Source of the DNA: Candidatus Fermentibacterota bacterium
Lineage (GTDB): Bacteria > Fermentibacterota > Fermentibacteria > Fermentibacterales > Fermentibacteraceae
Assembly (NCBI GenBank): GCA_022703195.1
Contig: JAKLEF010000111.1
Coordinates: 1-6,462 of the forward strand
DNA: 6,462 nt
Direction of reading: 5' to 3'
This document shows positions 5,917 through 6,462 of this stretch, one piece after another. The position numbers and the translations under genes are program-made. Within the stretch, counting starts at the first letter, position 1. Each line of letters opens with the position of its first letter. The notes under the pieces were generated by a model. It saw only the letters and a list, made by a program, of their open reading frames with translations. It searched no databases and was not told the origin of the DNA.

Positions 5917-6462
5917 ATGGACATCGTCAGACTGATAGTGATCCTGGCGCCGGTGCTGATGCTGGCCCTTCTCGTGGGGGCCTGGCTTCTGATGCGCAGG
6001 ACCATGCGGACCCGCATCGAGATGGACTCGCAGCTCAAGAAGGACTCCGAGATAAGCGAGTGGCTCGTCATATTCGGCTGGACCAGCAAGATCATCTATG
6101 CTCCTACGGTCATCCTCTCGCTGCTCTTCTTCGGGCTATCCTTCATCCCCGGCATCCACCTGGGCACCCTCGGCGCGGTGTGGCTCGCCGTGTTCCTCTT
6201 CAACTTCATCATCGAGGAATACGAAGTGGGCATGAAGGAGCTCCTGATATTCCTCCTCGCCGGAGTGGCGCTGTTCGTATGGCTATATCTCATCGGAGTG
6301 CTCTCCGATATCGTCGAAACGCTCGGCGAGGTCGACGCAAGGATGAACGGCTTCGCCTACCTCGCCTTCGCCCTGATCTTCCTGTTCGCCATCGGGGTCT
6401 CGTGGGTGAGGGGCCTGTTCAACTACGTGGCCATCACGCCCAACTACATCAACGTACAGAAG
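5917..6462 (+). CDS. Multi-pass membrane protein of unknown function (3' end outside window)
   Basis: The frame is open from the ATG at 5917 to the window edge (182 codons, no stop). The start is well supported by GGAGGA at 5907-5912, four bases upstream. I do not recognise the family. Predicted membrane helices lie at about residues 5-26, 52-77, 82-99, 108-129 and 145-165. A charged amphipathic stretch (about 27-50) follows the first helix. Acidic E100, E101 and E103 and basic K107 lie between helices 3 and 4, and another acidic loop (D131, E134, E138, D140) lies between helices 4 and 5. After the last helix the chain reads NYVAITPNYINVQK, which faintly recalls the first strands of bacterial PH-like (DUF304/bPH2) domains; this is a guess. 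It lies 58 bases after the kinase gene with no obvious promoter or terminator between, so the two are probably cotranscribed. It could be a partner or an unrelated envelope protein. Confidence 0.85.
   Translation, partial: MDIVRLIVILAPVLMLALLVGAWLLMRRTMRTRIEMDSQLKKDSEISEWLVIFGWTSKIIYAPTVILSLLFFGLSFIPGIHLGTLGAVWLAVFLFNFIIEEYEVGMKELLIFLLAGVALFVWLYLIGVLSDIVETLGEVDARMNGFAYLAFALIFLFAIGVSWVRGLFNYVAITPNYINVQK

Overview
The window is GC-rich bacterial chromosomal DNA (about two-thirds GC by eye), densely packed with genes and with very short gaps. Arginine is often encoded by AGG and CGG, and ATA isoleucine codons are not rare. A MurJ/MviN-family flippase and a multi-PAS hybrid histidine kinase point to a bacterium, probably a free-living environmental one. 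The sequence alone does not let me name a phylum. I see no tRNA, rRNA, CRISPR array, insertion sequence or phage gene.

Layout. (1) Bases 1-1697, + strand: the tail end of a glycan-assembly operon. It holds the C-terminal part of a GT4-type glycosyltransferase, cut by the window edge, followed by a second, divergent glycosyltransferase coupled to it through an ATGA overlap. (2) Bases 1686-3257 (or 3284), - strand: a MurJ/MviN-family (MOP superfamily) lipid-linked oligosaccharide flippase. It converges on the glycosyltransferase operon, and the two 3' ends overlap by 12 bases. (3) Bases 3258-3452: a divergent intergenic region with a plausible sigma70-type promoter in each direction and short repeats between them. 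(4) Bases 3453-5858, + strand: a soluble hybrid histidine kinase (PAS-PAS-PAS-HisKA-HATPase-REC). (5) Bases 5917-6462, + strand: the start of a multi-pass membrane protein of unknown function, cut by the right edge, 58 bases downstream of the kinase and probably transcribed with it.

How the parts may work together. Two glycosyltransferases facing a flippase fit assembly and membrane translocation of a lipid-linked glycan. The flippase lacks several of the cationic-cavity residues of canonical MurJ, so it may carry a substrate other than lipid II; this is inference. The kinase has all the residues needed for a phosphorelay but no membrane segment and no DNA-binding output. Its first PAS domain carries a conserved-looking cysteine cluster. 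Its response-regulator partner lies outside the window or is unlinked. I found no clear evidence of a wholly new system. The most useful leads are the atypical MurJ paralog, the cysteine-bearing PAS domain, the divergent control region and the unidentified membrane protein.
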